In this document: positions 8,121-15,698 of the stretch, in pieces
Position numbering within the stretch: the first letter of the stretch is position 1
Layout: each line of letters opens with the position of its first letter
From: Lachnospiraceae bacterium
Lineage (GTDB): Bacteria > Bacillota > Clostridia > Lachnospirales > Lachnospiraceae
Direction: 5' to 3'
Assembly: GCA_017444015.1 (NCBI GenBank)
Contig: JAFSXN010000001.1
Coordinates: 17,319-81,318 of the forward strand
Length of the DNA: 64,000 bases
Position numbers and translations under genes: made by a program
The notes under the pieces: generated by a model
Databases searched by the model: none
Told to the model about the DNA's origin: nothing
What the model saw: only the letters and a program-made list of their open reading frames with translations

Positions 8121-9890
8121 ATTCTTTTGGTGTACGGTAGTTTCTTTGAGTATGGGATTGAAGTATATGGTCGAGTAATACTTCGTAAGAAATTTCCCCT
8201 CGTTTGGAAGTTCAAACAATCCGAGATCGAGAGGCTTTAAATTCAAGTCAAAATCTCTTTTCAAATACAGTTGAAATATGGCGTGTGAATCTATATCGCT
8301 TGAAATTTGCATCCAGGGATTCAAATCTGGTTTATTCGCACTTCCCCATACATCGGTACTCACAGTTTCTACAGATTTGCTATCAGATAATTCGAATGGA
8401 CATATTAGGTCTTTCGCATTATCCCTTATATAAGCCGATAATATAGACAATCCCAATTCTAAATGCTTTATATGGGAAGAATCTGGTTCACATCGTTCAA
8501 CATACTCCATTAGATTGATAAGAAAACACCAATCTATTATTGGTTCGATAAAATTTGTAAGGTAGTCAATATAAGCTTTGAATTGCATTAACCAATAATC
8601 GTATTGAAAGCCTTTAGGGCTGGGTGATTTCTCGCCCAAAATATTATTTTTATAAATATTCATATTATCCCAATAATCCAGAAAAGATACAGTATCGCTA
8701 CCAAAGAATTCAAAAGGGTAACGGATTAAGTAACCGGCAGTAAAGGTATTAGGAAAATTAAAAATCTGAGATAGTATTTCCTGGGAGTATTGATCATATC
8801 CGAGTCCAAAAAAGTCAGTGCCTTTTGTTTTTGAGATTTCTTCCAGATTTTTACATAGGTAAAAAAAAGAATCCAAGCCCAAAATGCGATTCAATATATA
8901 TGAAGCGTATATTTTATCTACGAAGGTTAAGGACTTAAAAGCTGTTTTAGCGTTACTGCAAAGAATACTATAAATCGTTGAGATACTGTCGATGAAACTT
9001 TTGTGGATATTTTTTTGCTCGGTCTTTTTGGGGGATATGTTATTAGGCGTGTCATCCGGTAATAGATAGCAGTCTACTAAAAAAGAACGGGAATCAAGGA
9101 TTGACCTACCCCGACTCCTTTCTCTGTCAACAGGCGGATCAATATAACTCAGTAGGTAGGCAATAGGAGAAAACTGTATGGAATACAATAGGCTGGAAGA
9201 AACCCCTTCCTTTTGTGAAACCATCAGATCGAGACGTTGCCCCATCATCTCGTTGACTCGCTTAACTGTTCTATTGAAATTTGAAGAATTTCCTATTTTT
9301 TCCTTATAACTATTTGCATAACTTCTTCTTGAGATTTTCAGCATCGGTTCCTTGTTCTCTTTAAAAGACCTCATCTTCAGATGGGTTTTCAAGGAATCGA
9401 ATCCTCCCCCTTTATTTTGAATAACGTTACCAGCGCTAATATAAGCATTTTCAGTATAAGACAGCAACTCAGTTAATAGTGCGTGGTAGCAGTGGAAAAC
9501 ACTGTCATTTAATAGTAGCTGAATAAAATTTGGACGCCTTTTCGTCGTGTCCCAGCCTTTAAAAATCATAGTGTCTGAAATCAAAGCCTGCCTTGTTACC
9601 TTTCTGTTTCCTGCATATTGTGTTCCGAAAAAAGAGTAAGGATAGACATCTGATGGTAATAGTTCTGTGCATAAGTCAAAACTTGCGTTTTCTATACATA
9701 TAATAATCTCCGTAAGCCGATCATCACTGATTTGCTGTTCACTGCTATCAGAAATGGGCGATGGTGTTCCGAAGTGTTTCTCTTGAATAGGTTTGAATCT
9801 TTTCTGTAAAACAGTGTATTCTATAAGGTTTTTCGCATTCTGCCTGATTTCTGAGTCTTTTCCTAAAGGAATGGGAGTATTCGTTATCAT
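8109..9890 (-). CDS. Orphan hypothetical protein, 593 aa
   Basis: I do not recognise any domain in this protein. It is the only large minus-strand gene in element 1 and is divergent from the replication module. ATG 9890 follows TGGAGGAAACATC, an excellent ribosome binding site. The protein is predicted soluble, helical in its C-terminal half, rich in Ser, Asn, Phe and Tyr, and its DNA is clearly more AT-rich than the flanking genes. There is no Walker motif, nuclease triad or transmembrane run that I can see. Cargo genes in this position, divergent from the integration module, are often defence or toxin genes, but that is only an inference from location. Confidence 0.75.
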   Translation of the reverse strand: MITNTPIPLGKDSEIRQNAKNLIEYTVLQKRFKPIQEKHFGTPSPISDSSEQQISDDRLTEIIICIENASFDLCTELLPSDVYPYSFFGTQYAGNRKVTRQALISDTMIFKGWDTTKRRPNFIQLLLNDSVFHCYHALLTELLSYTENAYISAGNVIQNKGGGFDSLKTHLKMRSFKENKEPMLKISRRSYANSYKEKIGNSSNFNRTVKRVNEMMGQRLDLMVSQKEGVSSSLLYSIQFSPIAYLLSYIDPPVDRERSRGRSILDSRSFLVDCYLLPDDTPNNISPKKTEQKNIHKSFIDSISTIYSILCSNAKTAFKSLTFVDKIYASYILNRILGLDSFFYLCKNLEEISKTKGTDFFGLGYDQYSQEILSQIFNFPNTFTAGYLIRYPFEFFGSDTVSFLDYWDNMNIYKNNILGEKSPSPKGFQYDYWLMQFKAYIDYLTNFIEPIIDWCFLINLMEYVERCEPDSSHIKHLELGLSILSAYIRDNAKDLICPFELSDSKSVETVSTDVWGSANKPDLNPWMQISSDIDSHAIFQLYLKRDFDLNLKPLDLGLFELPNEGKFLTKYYSTIYFNPILKETTVHQKNYTI

Positions 9891-10338
9891 GATGTTTCCT
9901 CCATTATATTAGAATGGTTGATATTCATTATAGTATAAATGAGCTTTGAATTCCATAGAATATTTAACGAATAAGATAATATTTAGCTTTATAGAAGGAT
10001 CGATTATCAAATTATATGAGGATTATATACGTTATATTTGATATTTATTTAATAAAATACTCATATATAGAAATAATTGAATTGTGTAATGAGATGCTAC
10101 TTTTCCTATAATAAGCCCCAGAATCAATAGTTAACATATAATCTCAACATTCTTAAGAAAGGAGGAACTTGTAAAAACATTACTCAAAAACCGAATAGCC
10201 GTACCGAACACAATACTGCGCGTCGATCCACGTTGTTGGGGAGCCAGAGAATACGGACCACTGAAGAAAAAACTTCAGGGTTTAGGAAGATGTTGGGGAC
10301 AGAGCTGCGGCAGACTATTAAAAAAGGAGACATTAAGG
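9891..10338. promoter_or_regulatory. AT-rich divergent control region
   Basis: About 450 bases between the divergent 593-aa gene and the helicase gene. On the minus strand a TATAAT-like box lies about 45 bases before the 593-aa start. On the plus strand TATAAT (10107-10112) has TTGTGT (10082-10087) 19 bases upstream. The middle (about 9950-10080) is very AT-rich with loosely repeated TATTTAA/ATATTT words, which could suit a replication start region serving the SF3 helicase, though no clear iterons are seen. A possible short ORF occupies 10179-10403 (separate entry). Confidence 0.5.
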
Positions 10339-10403
10339 ATGAAAGAGTTAAAAGCATCCGAAATTTATTCAACTGTCAAAAACAAGGGGCTATTTCGCTG
10401 TAA
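10179..10403 (+). CDS. Possible small basic protein with non-standard start, about 74 codons
   Basis: An open frame follows GGAGG at 10161-10165 but has no ATG, GTG or TTG start; the first usable codon is ATT at 10179 (ATT ACT CAA AAA CCG). It reads TQKPNSRTEHNTARRSTLL, then a helix-like basic segment SGFRKMLGTELRQTIKKGD, and ends in TAA at 10401-10403, overlapping the start of the helicase gene. The basic, ordered sequence looks more protein-like than random. It may be a gene with a rare ATT start, a gene that lost its start codon, or noise. Confidence 0.3.
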   Translation: MTQKPNSRTEHNTARRSTLLGSQRIRTTEEKTSGFRKMLGTELRQTIKKGDIKDERVKSIRNLFNCQKQGAISL

Positions 10404-11859
10404 TCAAGGGACAATATTTATGCCGGTTCCAGGACAGCATAGACTTTGGCGTGCGATTGCAGAGACTGAATATATCGGCCTTGTGAGGAGTTTTTTTGAT
10501 TCCGCAACACAAAGTTTTCTTTCTAGTAAAAATGTATCTGAGACTTATAAGCGAGCTAGATTTGATCCCCATCTTCGAATCACTTTCGCCGATCAAATAG
10601 CTGAAACAAGAAATCTTATCCGATTAAATAACGGTGTTATCGACTTAGATTCCTTACGACTGTACCCTTTCGAATCGTTTGATTTAGATTTCTGTTATGC
10701 GCTCAACTTTTCGTATATTGCTAACGCGAATATAAATGTTGCATCTTCATTCTTGCAATTTGTTGGGTCTTCATTAGGAGCAGAGGAGAATAATCTTCCA
10801 CGGCTGCTGGAAATGCTGTGCTGCATCATTACAAGCCTTAAAAAGAAGACCTCATTTCTATTTTACGGCCCTAGTAATTCCGGAAAATCCGTGATGATAG
10901 AATTTCTGGCAAGAATATTTTTCCCGAGTTCTGCTGTTTCAGCTGTGCCGTTAGAGAACTTTAGCAATAATTTTGCGCTTGCGGATATGCGAACCGCCAA
11001 AATTGATTTATGCACAGAGGTGTCGGAAGACGCATTTAAACATCCTGCTACGGTGAGAGCATTTAAGCAAATTGTCGCACGCGAAACACTGGTCGTGGCA
11101 AATAAGCATGAAAAAGGATTTGCCTCTCGCTTTGATATGACGCTGGTAATGTGCAGTAACCGAATACTTTCGATAAAGGCAGACGATCTCGACGCTATTC
11201 TTAATCGAATTGAAGTTTTGGTTTTCTCGACGGGGATTCCCCAGGAGATGCAGGATCCACATTTGTTGGAAAAACTGTGGTATGAGCGAGACATAATTTT
11301 AAGCTCTGCACTTAATAGGCTTCCGATTCTTCGCAGCAATCTGTTTAAGCTGACACAAACCATATCAAGCTTTAATTATATGCAGGATTACTGGGCTACG
11401 AGTGTTTTTGCAAAAATAATGGATTATATCAATGTAGCTTGTGTGAAAAACATCGTTGGTAAGGTTCCAACAAAGCTTCTATATGAGGGTTACTGCATCT
11501 TTTGTGAAGAAAATGGATATAGCGCAGGCGTTTCAAGGGAGCAGTTTACAAAATATGTTAAAACCCTGACAGGTTTAAAAAAGCAGAAGGCGCGTTTCGG
11601 AACGAAGACAGTTCAGGCGTTTGTCGGTATAGAACTTAGAGCGGAATATTTACCAGAAATAGCAAATAGAGCCTTGCCGGTTGAAGTAGTAACTGCTGCT
11701 GCAATACCCGCAAGAGATATTATTAATCCTTTTTTCGATATGCGAGTTGAACATCAGCGGCAGATTGAGCGTGGCGATTATCTTGGGGACCATCCTGAAA
11801 ACGCTACGGCGGATTGTCCAATCTATCGGATCAGTTGTGGAAAGGAGAAAGAAATATGA
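10339..11859 (+). CDS. Superfamily 3 replicative helicase (D5/P4 primase-helicase type), 506 aa
   Basis: This is the putative replication helicase of the element. The C-terminal helicase core has a Walker A motif GPSNSGKS at residues 177-184, the Walker B-type region around MRTAKIDLCTEVSED, and the SF3 sensor motif around LVMCSNRIL. A winged-helix-like C-terminal domain follows (about residues 370-440). The N-terminal part lacks a clear zinc or primase motif, so it may be helicase only. AAGGAG (10324-10329) supports ATG 10339. The stop overlaps the next start as ATGA, giving tight coupling. Such a helicase beside excisionase and integrase genes is typical of small mobilisable elements and satellite-phage-like islands. 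Confidence 0.85.
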   Translation: MKELKASEIYSTVKNKGLFRCNQGTIFMPVPGQHRLWRAIAETEYIGLVRSFFDSATQSFLSSKNVSETYKRARFDPHLRITFADQIAETRNLIRLNNGVIDLDSLRLYPFESFDLDFCYALNFSYIANANINVASSFLQFVGSSLGAEENNLPRLLEMLCCIITSLKKKTSFLFYGPSNSGKSVMIEFLARIFFPSSAVSAVPLENFSNNFALADMRTAKIDLCTEVSEDAFKHPATVRAFKQIVARETLVVANKHEKGFASRFDMTLVMCSNRILSIKADDLDAILNRIEVLVFSTGIPQEMQDPHLLEKLWYERDIILSSALNRLPILRSNLFKLTQTISSFNYMQDYWATSVFAKIMDYINVACVKNIVGKVPTKLLYEGYCIFCEENGYSAGVSREQFTKYVKTLTGLKKQKARFGTKTVQAFVGIELRAEYLPEIANRALPVEVVTAAAIPARDIINPFFDMRVEHQRQIERGDYLGDHPENATADCPIYRISCGKEKEI

Positions 11860-12056
11860 TACATACGGCAAAATATAGAGCGAAAGTTCATTCAATTCGT
11901 TTAACGGAGGCAAATGAACGGCTGATACGTGAATACATGAAGGTTACAGGAGAAAAAAATATTTCCTATATTATTAATATTGCCATCTCAAACATACAGC
12001 TCGAATGTCCGGATGGAACCGTGCTTACAAAAGATGGGTATTCTCTAGCCCTTTAA
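11856..12056 (+). CDS. Small DNA-binding-like protein, 66 aa
   Basis: The start ATG 11856 overlaps the helicase stop (ATGA), with AAAGGAG at 11841-11847. The sequence (IRLTEANERLIREYMKVTGEKNISYIINIAI, in part) resembles a ribbon-helix-helix repressor, where the VHSIRL strand would contact DNA, but the match is by pattern only. The position between helicase and excisionase fits a copy-control or element-regulation protein. The frame is open further upstream to 11814 but without a ribosome binding site. Confidence 0.6.
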   Translation: MIHTAKYRAKVHSIRLTEANERLIREYMKVTGEKNISYIINIAISNIQLECPDGTVLTKDGYSLAL

Positions 12057-12142
12057 TGCTTTTCTCATCGAAGAAGCTCTTTTACTGCAGTTTCTATGTG
12101 TATCCAAAACAGCATTTATCTATTATACAAGGAGGCAGAACC

Positions 12143-12334
12143 ATGACGGATAATACTTTTTATAATGTGAAAGATTTACAAACGACTCTTAAAATCGGGC
12201 GTGACAAGGCATATCGGCTTATGGCATCAAAGGATTTTCCATCAATGCGGATTGGCAAAAACTACGTTGTCAGCAGTGATGCCTTTCAACGCTGGGTCAA
12301 AGAAAGCGAAAATCGAGAAATTCGATTGGAATGA
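12143..12334 (+). CDS. Excisionase family helix-turn-helix protein, 63 aa
   Basis: MerR/excisionase-type winged helix. The typical order is visible: a VKDLQTTLKIGRDKAYRLM recognition helix region (about residues 9-27), then FPSMRIGKNYVVSSDAFQRWV. It is expected to bind DNA near the attachment site and bias the integrase towards excision. GGAGG at 12131-12135 supports ATG 12143. The integrase starts 13 bases downstream, so the two are co-transcribed. A close relative occupies the same place in element 2 (17133-17309). Confidence 0.85.
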   Translation: MTDNTFYNVKDLQTTLKIGRDKAYRLMASKDFPSMRIGKNYVVSSDAFQRWVKESENREIRLE

Positions 12335-12346
12335 GAGGAAACAACG

Positions 12347-13582
12347 ATGGGAAGGCGGAGCAAGGGTGAAGGCTCCTTCCACTCTCTTCCCAGCGGGAAG
12401 ATTCTATATCGTAAATCGGTGGGAAGGCTTGCAAATGGCGGTCGCAAAGTTATATCTGTGACCGCCTCCAGCAAGGCTGCCTGTATTCAGGCCATGCGAC
12501 GAAAAGAGGAGGAGTGGAATAGGAGTCAAGAGAATAGTATAGAAGCGTTTGAAGGTTATACGGTAACACAGTTATGTAACGAACATCTGCAGTATCAGAT
12601 TAGCAATAAGGAGCTTAAGCCAAAGTCCATAGACAGAAGGGAGGTGACGATAAATCAGCATATCGCACCATATAATATAGGAAGAAAGAATGTTAAGACT
12701 CTTAAGGGAGCCGATGTCGAAGACCATATAATGCTCCTAAAGACGAATACGAAGCTGTCGGCTTCGTCTATCGTTAAGACGATAGATGTACTGAATGCGT
12801 CATATGCGTGGGCTATCCGCCGCGGGGAACTCTCTTATAATCCTGTCCTTCCTGTCCGTGATACGCTTAAGAAGCAGATTGCAAGGATGGTTGAAAAGAA
12901 TGCGGAGCAGGCTGATGTGATCGTCTTTTCAGCGGAAGAAGAAAAGAGCTTCGTGCAAGAGACGAAGAAGTGTTACAATAACGGCAAAGTAAGGTATCCT
13001 TCCGGAATATATCTAAGGCTACTACTTAGAACCGGTGTCAGATGCGGAGAATTGTTAGCCCTGAAGTGGAAGGAGGTTAATCTGGAACAGGGCTATATAG
13101 TCATAAAGGATAACAGGGTAACAATCAGAAACAGAGATGATTCTTCAGACAAAAGGCAGGTTCAGCATACGGATACGACAAAGAACGACAGGGCAAGGAC
13201 GATACGGCTGATACCGGAAGCGTATGAGATCATAAAAGAAATATATAGCCGAGGACATCATATCGATCCGGACGATTATGTTGCGATCACGAAGAAAAAT
13301 ACGCCTTATACGACATCAAATCTGGAGCATGGAGTAGCGGCAGTATATAAGAATGCAGGGCTTGAGCAGTATAAATCGAGCCTGCATATACTCAGGAGAA
13401 CCTTTGCTACAAACATGTACCAAAGCGGAGCAAGGATTAAGGATGTAGCGGCATATATAGGCGATTTGGAATCAACGACCGAGAAGTATTATATAGCCGT
13501 AAGAAAGAAAATCAGGGTGGGAAATGAAGATATCCATATCATAGAGCCGCCTATAAACAGCAAAGGAGCCGGAGGGGACTGA
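12347..13582 (+). CDS. Tyrosine recombinase (integrase of element 1), 411 aa
   Basis: Site-specific tyrosine integrase. The N-terminal arm-binding segment is at about residues 1-60, the core-binding SAM-like domain at about 70-180, and the catalytic domain from about 190. Catalytic residues visible are Arg232 in RTGVRCGELL, His347 and Arg350 in LHILRRTFAT, and Tyr381/382 in TEKYYIAV. It probably integrates element 1 into the tRNA-Gln 3' end found at 14719-14769. It is related along its whole length to the integrase at 17367-18620, so the two elements are relatives sharing an attachment site. ATG 12347 follows GAGAGGAAACAACG. A terminator overlaps the stop. Confidence 0.95.
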   Translation: MGRRSKGEGSFHSLPSGKILYRKSVGRLANGGRKVISVTASSKAACIQAMRRKEEEWNRSQENSIEAFEGYTVTQLCNEHLQYQISNKELKPKSIDRREVTINQHIAPYNIGRKNVKTLKGADVEDHIMLLKTNTKLSASSIVKTIDVLNASYAWAIRRGELSYNPVLPVRDTLKKQIARMVEKNAEQADVIVFSAEEEKSFVQETKKCYNNGKVRYPSGIYLRLLLRTGVRCGELLALKWKEVNLEQGYIVIKDNRVTIRNRDDSSDKRQVQHTDTTKNDRARTIRLIPEAYEIIKEIYSRGHHIDPDDYVAITKKNTPYTTSNLEHGVAAVYKNAGLEQYKSSLHILRRTFATNMYQSGARIKDVAAYIGDLESTTEKYYIAVRKKIRVGNEDIHIIEPPINSKGAGGD

Positions 13583-13598
13583 TTCCTCTCCGGTTTTT
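13569..13598 (+). terminator. Terminator after integrase 1
   Basis: Stem CCGGAGGGGA / TCCTCTCCGG (13569-13578 with 13584-13593, one G-T pair) plus TTTTT; the integrase stop codon is in the loop region. Confidence 0.85.
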
Positions 13599-13681
13599 GT
13601 TGAATTAAAGCAAGACTCTCTATATAATAATAATATAAATATATGAACCCGAAGTATAAGACGATTAAAAGGGAATTTAGT

Positions 13682-13930
13682 ATGAGTGATAAAAGATTAA
13701 CCTGGAATGAGATATGCAGCGAATACCCTAATCAGGAGGTCGGGCTTTCGGACATAGTTTGGGGCAAGGGACCGGGCTTGGCTGTAGAGTCTGCCATTGT
13801 TAAATATTCAGAAAAGGAAGGGCTGACGAAACGGCAGATTGCTTCTATAGCCATGACAAGCAACGGTGCGATTCATGCGAACAATACTACCGACGAATTA
13901 GCGCTTTATGGTATTACTATAGATGATTAG
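13682..13930 (+). CDS. Small element-linked protein of the WxEIxxxYPNQ family, 82 aa
   Basis: No named family is known to me, but a second, broken member lies in element 2 at 18729-18956, also directly downstream of the integrase. Shared residues are TWxEI, YPNQ, GL, VW and VESAIVKY. ATG 13682 is preceded by AAAGGGAA; the frame runs upstream to 13643 without a ribosome binding site. Its 3' end overlaps the next gene by 8 bases, so the two are translated together. The conserved post-integrase position and the overlap suggest a two-gene module, possibly antitoxin-like or involved in element maintenance; that is inference. Confidence 0.65.
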   Translation: MSDKRLTWNEICSEYPNQEVGLSDIVWGKGPGLAVESAIVKYSEKEGLTKRQIASIAMTSNGAIHANNTTDELALYGITIDD

Positions 13931-14396
13931 TTTTTCAATTCCAACCTATAAAGATGATTCAAGACCGATTATAGAGCTATATTCTTCAAGAGCCTTGATT
14001 GATAGCGGAGCTTATCTTACCATAATTGATGCCGATGAAGAGGTAATCCGAAATTTCTTTGGCGGAGTATTACTTGATGATAATTTTCGGGCTAAAGGCA
14101 TCGGTGGGGAACAGAGAACGAAATTATATCGTTTAAAATCTTTTACCTTTGGACAGCTTAGTTATTTTGACATTCCTGTAAATGTCGGAGCTATAAATGA
14201 TAATGCTGTAGACATTATTATAGGAATGTCTATGCTGGGTGGTGGGATTCATACGGAGGTAGACACAGAGAATAAGTGTGTTAATTTTTCGGTACCTGAG
14301 TCTGTGCGTTTGGCCCATAAATTATGGAGAATGAATAAAAATATAGGCGATTGGCAAATGTTGGATTATAAAGACGGTAAGTGGATAAATATATAG
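13923..14396 (+). CDS. Retropepsin-like aspartic protease domain protein, 157 aa
   Basis: The segment ALIDSGAYLTIID (about residues 25-37) matches the catalytic D-[ST]-G-A motif of retropepsin-like proteases, and DIIIGMSML (about 97-105) matches the second conserved hydrophobic-hydrophobic-G strand. One domain of about 110 aa would act as a dimer, as in retroviral proteases. The start ATG 13923 overlaps the end of the 82-aa gene, so the products are likely partners or enzyme and substrate. There is no signal peptide, so it is cytoplasmic. Proteolytic activity is predicted from the motif only. Confidence 0.7.
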   Translation: MISFSIPTYKDDSRPIIELYSSRALIDSGAYLTIIDADEEVIRNFFGGVLLDDNFRAKGIGGEQRTKLYRLKSFTFGQLSYFDIPVNVGAINDNAVDIIIGMSMLGGGIHTEVDTENKCVNFSVPESVRLAHKLWRMNKNIGDWQMLDYKDGKWINI

Positions 14397-14454
14397 CAAT
14401 ATACTTGTGTAATGGTGTATATAAAAATCTATAAAGAAACAGGGATGTAATGCT

Positions 14455-14622
14455 TTGAGTAGGATAATGGAAGATATCGTAAATGAGCGGGAGTATTATA
14501 AGGCTATGTCTATTGCTATGAGAATGCTCGCAGATGGCAAGCTCAGTTATGAAGAAATTGCGAGATATACAGACCTGCCTTTAGAGGACGTTAAGAATCT
14601 GGCTGAGACAGAATTAGCGTAG
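14455..14622 (+). CDS. Small protein resembling the C-terminal tail of Rpn/PD-(D/E)XK transposase-type nucleases, 55 aa
   Basis: A TTG start at 14455 follows AGGGATG (14441-14447). The product contains AMRMLADGKLSYEEIARYTDLPLEDVKNLAE, which resembles the helical C-terminal tail found on Rpn-family PD-(D/E)XK nuclease-like transposases and on small stand-alone proteins. The nuclease domain itself is absent. It is either a free-standing helix-turn-helix-like peptide gene or a remnant. An internal ATG at 14467 is an alternative start. Confidence 0.5.
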   Translation: MSRIMEDIVNEREYYKAMSIAMRMLADGKLSYEEIARYTDLPLEDVKNLAETELA

Positions 14623-14718
14623 CGGCTGTTATTTAATTGATAGTGTATTTATAGTGTATATGAAGAGAAATGCTTCTTTTCAAACGCTTTAAAATAGGGG
14701 TTTGAAGGACTTATAATG

Positions 14719-14769
14719 ACGGACTCTGACTCCGTCATTTGAAGGTTCGAATCCTTCTAGCCCTGGTCA
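14719..14769 (+). pseudogene. Truncated tRNA-Gln(CUG) 3' half, attachment site between elements
   Basis: From the anticodon arm to the acceptor end this matches a tRNA-Gln: stem ACGGA, loop CTCTGAC with anticodon CTG, then TCCGT, a T arm GAAGG-TTCGAAT-CCTTC, and the acceptor 3' strand TAGCCCT with discriminator G. The upstream sequence has no D arm and only a poor match to the acceptor 5' strand AGGGCTA, so it cannot fold as a complete tRNA. It is the attachment-site copy generated by integration into an intact tRNA-Gln gene located elsewhere. Confidence 0.85.
14734..14769 (+). repeat. 36-bp direct repeat, left copy (att of element 2)
   Basis: The 36 bases starting GTCATTTGAAGGTTCG and ending AGCCCTGGTCA are identical to 20399-20434. 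The two copies flank the 5.66-kb element 2 and represent its attachment-site core, the tRNA-Gln T arm and 3' end. Confidence 0.93.
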
Positions 14770-14770
14770 A

Positions 14771-14813
14771 GAAACCCCGGAAAATAAAGCTTTTCCGGGG
14801 TTCTTCTTTTTTT
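14771..14813 (+). terminator. Strong terminator next to the tRNA fragment
   Basis: A 12-bp stem AACCCCGGAAAA / TTTTCCGGGGTT (14773-14784 with 14791-14802) is followed by CTTCTTTTTTT. It lies at the left end of element 2 and would insulate it from transcripts crossing from element 1. Confidence 0.9.
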
Positions 14814-15055
14814 GTCACTTCCGGATTTTTACGTAAATTTGACTATTTTTTAGGGGCGATAGTCAAAGGTATAGTCAAAGGTTGAGGGTGTTATTTTATA
14901 AGGCTATAATCTATGCTTACGCCTCGTATCGAATATCATATCGTCTGCGTCACGATACTTTCCTTCTGCAGCATGATTTCTGGATTGTTCCGAATTTGTC
15001 ATTTCATTTCCAATAATAATGCAATTCTTAATAGTTGATTTAAGATAAAACGGGT
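14814..15055. other. Non-coding left end of element 2
   Basis: I see no convincing gene here. The words TAGTCAAAGG occur close together at about 14862-14882 (atAGTCAAAGGtATAGTCAAAGG), a possible short direct repeat for arm-type integrase or excisionase binding; a similar word (ATAGTCAAATTTATAGCCAAAGG) occurs near the right end at about 20239-20261. Confidence 0.5.
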
Positions 15056-15265
15056 TTAATGTGAGGAATGTACGGAATTCTTTTTGTTTTGTGCTTTGGA
15101 ATAAATGAAATCCTGCACGGCAATCTTTGGTATCCGCCACTTTGTACCTATATGAAAAGCTGAAATACTCCCATCTCTACACAGGCGATACGCATAGTTG
15201 CGCCCGATCATAAGCGCTTCTGCGAGTTCTTCTATCGTCATTACATCGTTATATCCTTCTAGCAT
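15056..15265 (-). CDS. Excisionase-like helix-turn-helix protein, 69 aa
   Basis: Small MerR/excisionase-type DNA-binding protein: MTIEELAEALMIGRNYAYRL (about residues 9-28) forms the helix-turn-helix and FHIGTKWRIPKIAVQDFI the wing. AGAGGAG lies 9 bases before ATG 15265. It is on the opposite strand to the rest of element 2, like a repressor or recombination directionality factor controlling the leftward end. A different excisionase-like gene sits before the integrase (17133-17309), so this one may act as the element regulator. Confidence 0.8.
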   Translation of the reverse strand: MLEGYNDVMTIEELAEALMIGRNYAYRLCRDGSISAFHIGTKWRIPKIAVQDFIYSKAQNKKNSVHSSH

Positions 15266-15473
15266 CTGTTATATTCTCCTCTCTGTAGATAATCTATTTA
15301 TAGTAATGTTCATATAAAATAGAAAGATATAGACAAACTATGTCCGCGTATGTAAAGAAATATTTTTATATAACATATATGAAAGAAAAATGAGCGAAGG
15401 AGGTTCGTTAAAAATGCGGGATGAAAGTTAGAGGACCGGCGTAGCACAATCGGCTTAGTAATACTATTATAAA

Positions 15474-15692
15474 TTGGATGCGAAGCGCCTGCGAAATGCT
15501 TTATGCAAACACGGGGTTCGAGTCAAGACGATGAAGAACATACACCAGGATGATCTGTTTGATTCCGTTATAGCACTTTTGCGCAAATATCAGATATTGT
15601 CGGAGGAAATACCTTTCGGAACAGGGTGGCGAAAAGATTCCATCGGGAAATGGGCTTTTTTTCTACGGCTAATAATACGATTCAGGAGGTGA
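15474..15692 (+). CDS. Uncertain ORF of the damaged replication region, 72 codons
   Basis: Open frame from TTG 15474 with no good ribosome binding site; ends TGA at 15690-15692. The product is basic (for example LDAKRLRNALCKHGVRVKTM). It lies in the same frame as the following split gene, whose AGGAGG overlaps its 3' end. Upstream, GGAGG at about 15399-15404 leads to ATG 15414, which runs only 5 codons (ATG CGG GAT GAA AGT TAG). I suspect the 15.4-15.7 kb region is the decayed 5' part of a once longer replication operon. Confidence 0.35.
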   Translation: MDAKRLRNALCKHGVRVKTMKNIHQDDLFDSVIALLRKYQILSEEIPFGTGWRKDSIGKWAFFLRLIIRFRR

Positions 15693-15698
15693 TAGAGC

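Larger units (their letters stand above)
1..14769. mobile_element. Integrative element 1 (left end outside the window)
   Basis: A run of accessory genes ends with a replication/excision/integration module (SF3 helicase 10339-11859, excisionase 12143-12334, tyrosine integrase 12347-13582) next to a truncated tRNA-Gln 3' end (14719-14769). Integrases of this kind often use the anticodon-loop-to-3'-end part of a tRNA gene as attachment site, so the tRNA fragment is read as the right end. No matching tRNA copy is seen to the left, so the left end and the intact tRNA lie outside. Positions 1-8005 (DUF932, YqaJ, RecT, DUF262, DUF5688) could instead belong to another element that element 1 sits beside. 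Confidence 0.6.

Noticed and set aside
14690-14769. Complete tRNA gene at 14.7 kb
   Set aside because: Anticodon and T arms are perfect, but there is no D arm and the 5' acceptor strand pairs poorly; it is a 3' remnant.
14904-15140. Minus-strand ORF of 78 codons
   Set aside because: It overlaps the excisionase-like gene 15056-15265, has no ribosome binding site and no family resemblance.
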